NCBI RefSeq assembly: GCF_000001735.4
Contig: NC_003070.9
Location: 9,796,001 to 9,860,000 of the forward strand
DNA from: Arabidopsis thaliana
Taxonomy: Eukaryota; Streptophyta; Magnoliopsida; Brassicales; Brassicaceae
Length of the DNA stretch: 64,000 bases
Reading direction: 5' to 3'
Shown here: piece after piece, positions 58,598 to 64,000 of the stretch
Layout of the letters: the number at the start of each line of letters is the position of its first letter
Position numbering within the stretch: the first letter of the stretch is position 1
Notes under the pieces: generated by a model
What the model was told of the DNA's origin: nothing
Seen by the model: only the letters and a program-made list of their open reading frames with translations
The model's database searches: none
Made by a program: the position numbers and the translations under genes

Positions 58598-61500
58598 ATG
58601 CGAAGATTCAACTGGGTTTGTTTTCTTCATCCCTCTCTAGATTTAGCTTCATCGTTTTCTTCTTCTTCCTTTCAATTTTGAAATTGAGTCCTCGAGAGAG
58701 CTGAAATCATTTTGTAATTTATGTTTATATCGTAGGTTCTGCGGCATGTACAAGCTCGAAGAACTTTTGATTCCGCGATCGGATTGCGTCAAGGTAATGT
58801 ATAAAAGTTGTTAAACTAGGGTTATTGATTTCGTCAATTTTTGCTTGTTTCAAAAAGGAATCAAAAACTGACATTCATATGCTCTTCGAGGTTTATCGCC
58901 TTCTCTGAGCTGATTTAGGTGTATATGCAACAGACCAACGACAATGTCAAGTTTTTTGGGGTTTATTAGAATTTCTAATGTAGTGATAATTTTAGCTGAA
59001 ATGGGGTTTTAGGGTTTATCAGGAAGGGGTATCAAAGTATTGGGCACTATTAAAGGTAACTCAAGAGTTGATTTTAAAGAATCGAAATGTAATCTCGAGG
59101 TCTCCGTGGTAGCTAACATTAGGGGCATGAGGGAATTTCCAGTTGATGTTTGTGTTTATCTACAGACTATAGGAAATATGCATTCATTACTTGGAAGTTT
59201 TGACTCTTTGCAGGGTCTCAGAAGCCGTTGTTCGAGCGATACATTCACGCTACAGGTCTTGTTTTTTTGCATTCACGCTAATGAATAAAATGATGTTTTG
59301 TATCATTTTATTCATTAAATGCTTTTGGTTTTGGATAATGGTTCTCAGGTATAAACAACTCCAGTGCTCGTAATTACTATGATGTTCTCGGTGTTTCTCC
59401 TAAAGCTACACGGGAGGAGATTAAAAAATCATTTCATGAGGTGAGTCTTTCGGCTCATTGTTAGTGGACTGTTCTTCAGCTTTAAACATTTTTTTACATC
59501 AAGCAAAAACTATTAGTAAAAGTTGTCTGCTCAAAATTGATGAGTGAATGCACAATTGTTGCAGCTTGCGAAAAAATTCCACCCTGATACAAATAGAAAT
59601 AATCCGTCAGCAAAAAGGAAGTTCCAGGAAATAAGAGAGGCATATGAGGTAGTTTTTTCTTTTCCATCTGCCATCATCTGTGTATTTTGAATGTATCTTC
59701 TGATATACTTTTGTGTTGGATTAAAAAACTGTAGACCCTGGGAAATTCGGAAAGAAGAGAAGAATATGATAAGGTACGCTTTTTTGTTGTTTTTATTCTT
59801 ATTTATCTGGTGGCGAGATCACTAAATATATTTCTTGATGTTATCACTCGATCCAGCTGCAGTATCGGAATTCGGATTATGTAAATAATGACGGTGGTGA
59901 TTCAGAGAGGTTCAGACGTGCATACCAGTCCAATTTCTCGGATACTTTCCACAAGATTTTTTCTGAGGTACATTATTATGTTTCCCTTTTGCTCATCTTT
60001 TTATGTGATTAGTTAAATCTCTAACATTAGTAAACTTTATTCAGATATTTGAGAACAATCAGATAAAACCTGATATTCGGGTCAGTTTCTCTGATTCTCT
60101 CTTTTATTTATACAACTGGAATCTGGTTGACTTATATAAATCTTGTTGTGTAGGGCTCTTCAGTAATACACATGTTTATATTGTTAAAAATTGAATAGGT
60201 GGAACTGTCGCTTTCTCTTTCCGAAGCTGCAGAAGGGTGCACAAAACGTTTGTCTTTTGATGCATATGTCTTTTGTGATTCCTGTGGTGAGTGGCCACAG
60301 AAGTTTTCTTATATTGTCTCTTTTGCATTTACTAATATTGACAAGCCAGTCATGGCTCGCAAGATTTCCTGTAAAGATACTTGAGAGTATAGACACTTTA
60401 AATTAGGAGTCCTAACTCGTCATGGTACATTATTATTCAGTTGCCCAAAATGGTAAAATATTTTTCTTAACGAAGAATAGACTTCTGGAAATGGCTCTGT
60501 GATCCATCGATGTTAATGTACATGTATCTACAGTTTGTTGTCTCTTTTTTTTTTTTCTTTTTTTAATTTTATTCTTGTAACATTTACAGCCTTCTGTCTT
60601 TAAAAAGTTACTGATTCAGCCAACTTTGAGAGGACGAGTAAACTCAGTTGGGTGAAAGTAATATTGTTGCAAAACCATGAATCCCAATCTCGCATTGTTT
60701 ATCATTTTACAGATGGGCTTGGCCACCCTAGCGATGCTGCCATGAGCATTTGTCCAACATGCAGGGGGGTTGGACGAGTAAGTACCATTTAGAGGATATA
60801 AGTTTTATTTTCTTTGGAGGGTTAATAAATCATACAATTTCTATTTACAGTACTATGCTGTCTGTCTCTTTAACAGGTAACTATTCCTCCTTTTACAGCA
60901 TCATGCCAGACGTGCAAGGGGACGGGACACATTATTAAGGTTTGAGAAAAAGAGCTACTTTATTGACGCTTCAGTAGTTATCTCTCTGGCACTGGTTACG
61001 AGTATATATGTGTTTATTTCTTCAGGAATACTGCATGTCTTGTAGAGGATCAGGTATTGTGGAAGGCACAAAGACAGCTGAACTTGTGATCCCTGGAGGT
61101 TAGTCTAAATCTTCATGCTTTTGTTTATCTTTAACTTGGTTTTGATTCCAAACATGTCTGTCTGCTATGGAACGAGTAGCAAGATTTCATTCACTCTGTT
61201 ACGTTCCTTTCTTTGAGGATTTGTGTGGTTTAGATGTAATCCAATTTAGATATCGGTCACACTTATTGTTTGACTGGCTTTTCTTTTTCTTTTCTAAGAT
61301 TATGCTTGGCAATTTACATTTTCTGGTTAATTCTGTGCTTGGTATTTTGGGGCAAAGATGAAACAATGAATTTGGGATTGTGATTTCCGATTATCATCTT
61401 ACATGACTTTGGTGGATTAGATAGTGAAATAGGTTTTTGATGACAAAATTCTGTCAAACTTTAATTTGCTTTCTTCTCTCTGTACTTGACCACAGGGGTG

Positions 61501-63977
61501 GAGTCTGAAGCTACAATCACAATCGTAGGTGCTGGTAATGTAAGTTCAAGAACAAGTCAACCTGGGAACTTGTATATCAAACTAAAGGTTTGTTAAAGCA
61601 TCTGTATTTTCTTCAAATTTGTACTTGTATATTTTGTAAGACGTGCCTAGAGAAGTTTGAATCAAACTCACCCTTGACGTTGATGATTGGTCTACCATTT
61701 AAGTCCATTGATCAATTTAACCTAAGAGATAAAACAGTTAATATAAGTGGCAAAGTCATGTTATAAGTCATATATTGACTTTGAACGAATTCATTTCAAA
61801 AATGATCTAAACCAATGTTCACAGATTTATATGTGATTGCTACTCTACTTTGTTTGTTGCGTCACTATATAATCAAGACTTATTACATCCAGTGAATCAA
61901 TTGTTCATGCTCTCTTGTAAAGTATTCTTCAATTCTATCATCATTCTTGCCTCATTTAGGGTCTTACTGCATGCTGAATTTTCCTTTATTGACACGTATC
62001 TAATCTTCTTTTGGTCACAGGTTGCTAATGATTCAACTTTCACTAGGGATGGCTCAGATATATATGTGGATGCTAATATTAGCTTTACACAAGTAAGCAC
62101 ACTGGTGAATCCTGAATTTTGGGTTATAAGCAGAGCAGTACCTTCGAAACTCATGTTTTTTCTGCATGGTGACACTTTGTGGTCAAAACTCAAAAGCCTT
62201 AACTGCTAGCTGATAAAGCTCTGCAGTAACATAATTTAGGCATGTCCTATGATAAAATAAAACCTCTTAGAGGACATAAACTAGAGAAAAGTTATCTGGA
62301 GTCTAGCTGAAAATTAATGAGTTTTGTCCTATTCAACTGGTTTATGTGCCAAAAGTTTACTAAACTACTAGGTTTAATAATATTAGCTAGTAGCATCTTT
62401 ATCATTATGTATATGATGCGCTTATTCTCTAAACTAGATAATGTGGCATATCGGTTCAAACTCAATTTGATGGCCCCAGTCATAAAACTCAAGTGCATGC
62501 TACTGCACTATTTTGCCACCAAGCCATAGTACCTCGGCTGCAGTATTTTTCTATTATAGTGCATCCTTTCATCTCTTATGGTTCACGTTGTTCCTACTAT
62601 TTCTCCCTTGAGCCATACTGGACATGTCTTAGAAAACTTATTTGACAGGCTATTTTGGGGGGCAAAGTTGTGGTGCCAACACTTTCAGGCAAGATACAGC
62701 TAGATGTAAGATTCGTCTCCCAGTGAGATTCATATAATATTTTGTTTGTTTATAATTTGAGTCAAGTTGGTTTTCATCCTCTGACCAAGAGGAAGGTTAG
62801 ATCTCAAGGCTTTGGAGATAATAGAGGTACCTTATTGTAATTGTTGCAGATACCAAAGGGGACTCAGCCTGATCAACTTCTTGTTTTAAGAGGCAAAGGT
62901 ACATATAATTATCAGCCTATATGTTCAATTTTTTTTGTGTATTTGCGTGTACTCTTCTTAATAGGTTAGTTCCTGCAGGACTACCGAAGCAAGGCTTTTT
63001 TGTAGATCATGGAGATCAGTATGTTCGCTTCCGCGTTAACTTTCCTACGTAAGATTTCTTTTACTTGAAGTTCAAGTAATACACTTGTTGGAGACATCCA
63101 CATTATGCTATGCTAAAAACTCTACTAGTGTTTAGAATGGAAAAGACACTTTGTTGCTCTAAAGTTACGGTTTTTGAAATAATTTTCCTAGGACAACATT
63201 GTGTTAATTTCCCTGCCGTCTGATTATTAAATCTGATTACATAAGCTTCTTGATGTTCTGGTGGCATGTGGATGTGTTGGATTCTCTTCTTTTCATTTCC
63301 GTCAAGAGCTAATATTGATAGATTTCTGGTATATGCTTATGCGGTTTACTTTTTTCCTTGTATCTACTAGTGAAGTGAATGAACGTCAGCGTGCTATACT
63401 GGAAGAGTTTGCAAAGGAAGAAATCAACAATGAGTTGAGCGACTCTGCTGAAGGAAGTTGGTAAGTAAATTTTATTATTGTGTTTATAACAGCATATTGT
63501 GTGTAATATTAGATGGTTAGACGTAAATGGACATCTGGTATAATTCACCTCAAAGGAATGTAGTTGGTTACAATAGAAGAATTAGTGATGCTTATACATT
63601 ACTGGTACATTTTCTAGGCCTGCTTAGAAATAAGAGTTAGAAAAGGCGGATATGTAGATAACAACAAGACATAATTGAAAAATGAGATACCTAGGTTCTC
63701 TTATAAGAAATAACTAGAAGCTCTAAGGGAAACAGTGTAAGAAAGCCAAAATGTCTGTTGGGGCTTTTTCTTTACATTTTGATTCAACTGAATGTTATTT
63801 CCTCACTAGCGATTGTTCCTTATAGTAATGAAGAATCATGAATATGAACCAAACAGGCTTTACCAGAAGCTCTCTACTGGTTGAACTTACAGGTGGAATC
63901 TAACGGGTCCTCAGATCATCCGCGACTTCTCGTTAATGGTGCTGCTGGCGCTATTGTTGAGCAGGTTAATGGGATGA
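58598..63977 (+). CDS. ATJ1: Mitochondrial DnaJ/Hsp40 ATJ1, 19 exons with two alternative last exons
   Basis: Exons 58598-58615, 58736-58793, 59214-59255, 59349-59440, 59565-59648, 59735-59773, 59857-59967, 60045-60080, 60199-60286, 60713-60777, 60877-60939, 61026-61098, 61496-61587, 62021-62092, 62649-62705, 62850-62898, 62979-63048 and 63371-63460, then either 63857-63884 (408 aa) or 63893-63977 (427 aa). Residues 1-40 are Arg-rich with few acids, a mitochondrial presequence. The J domain (about 48-113) has HPD at 76-78. Four zinc motifs follow: C186-C189, C203-C206, C221-C224 and C235-C238. A Gly/Phe-rich linker is missing; the linker is polar instead. C-terminal substrate domains complete it. 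It should stimulate ATP hydrolysis by mitochondrial Hsp70. The locus is probably At1g28210. Confidence 0.96.
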
Positions 63978-64000
63978 AGCCACCACGAGAGATGAAAGAT

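Overview
The window is nuclear DNA of a crucifer, almost certainly Arabidopsis thaliana chromosome 1, about loci At1g28090 to At1g28210 (locus names are from memory; no search was run). The evidence is AT-rich intergenic DNA, genes split by short GT-AG introns (typically 70-250 bp), organelle-targeted plant proteins, and a gene order and set of reconstructed protein lengths (282, 461, 306, 609, 280, 123, 245, 326, 266, 259 and 408/427 aa) that fit that stretch of the genome.

Layout, left to right: a bacterial-type poly(A) polymerase/tRNA nucleotidyltransferase gene (+, 236-2891, start uncertain); the NXD1 gene needed for neoxanthin (+, 6120-7981); serine carboxypeptidase-like SCPL45 (-, 8153-10832), convergent with NXD1 and only 171 bp from it; a 6.4 kb gap holding a PIF/Harbinger-type element; an otubain-type deubiquitinase (-, 17219-19143); a 10 kb gap with Helitron sequence; auxin-conjugating GH3.17 (+, 29431-31883); a gap with an organellar rRNA fragment; two small probable plastid protein genes (Ycf49-like and UPF0426, both -); a second Helitron; the transcription factor ERF087 (+); sulfotransferase SOT7 (+); a frameshifted PRP28-type RNA helicase (-); a PADRE/DUF4228 protein (-); the GRAM protein FIP1 (-); and mitochondrial DnaJ ATJ1 (+, 58598-63977), with a Harbinger relic just upstream.

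The genes form no pathway cluster. Loose themes are organelle function (poly(A) polymerase, NXD1, Ycf49-like, UPF0426, ATJ1) and hormone or stress biology (GH3.17, ERF087, SOT7, FIP1, PADRE). All exon models were built by hand from splice signals and reading-frame continuity. I do not see a previously undescribed multi-gene system. The most notable items are a one-base lesion in the Q motif of the helicase copy, a duplicated block on both sides of SOT7 that suggests a lost tandem sulfotransferase, two alternative last exons in ATJ1 (one coding a hydrophobic tail), a GC-AG intron in NXD1, a possibly chimeric mitochondrial rRNA insertion, and a transposon relic keeping the end of a transposase frame next to the ATJ1 promoter.
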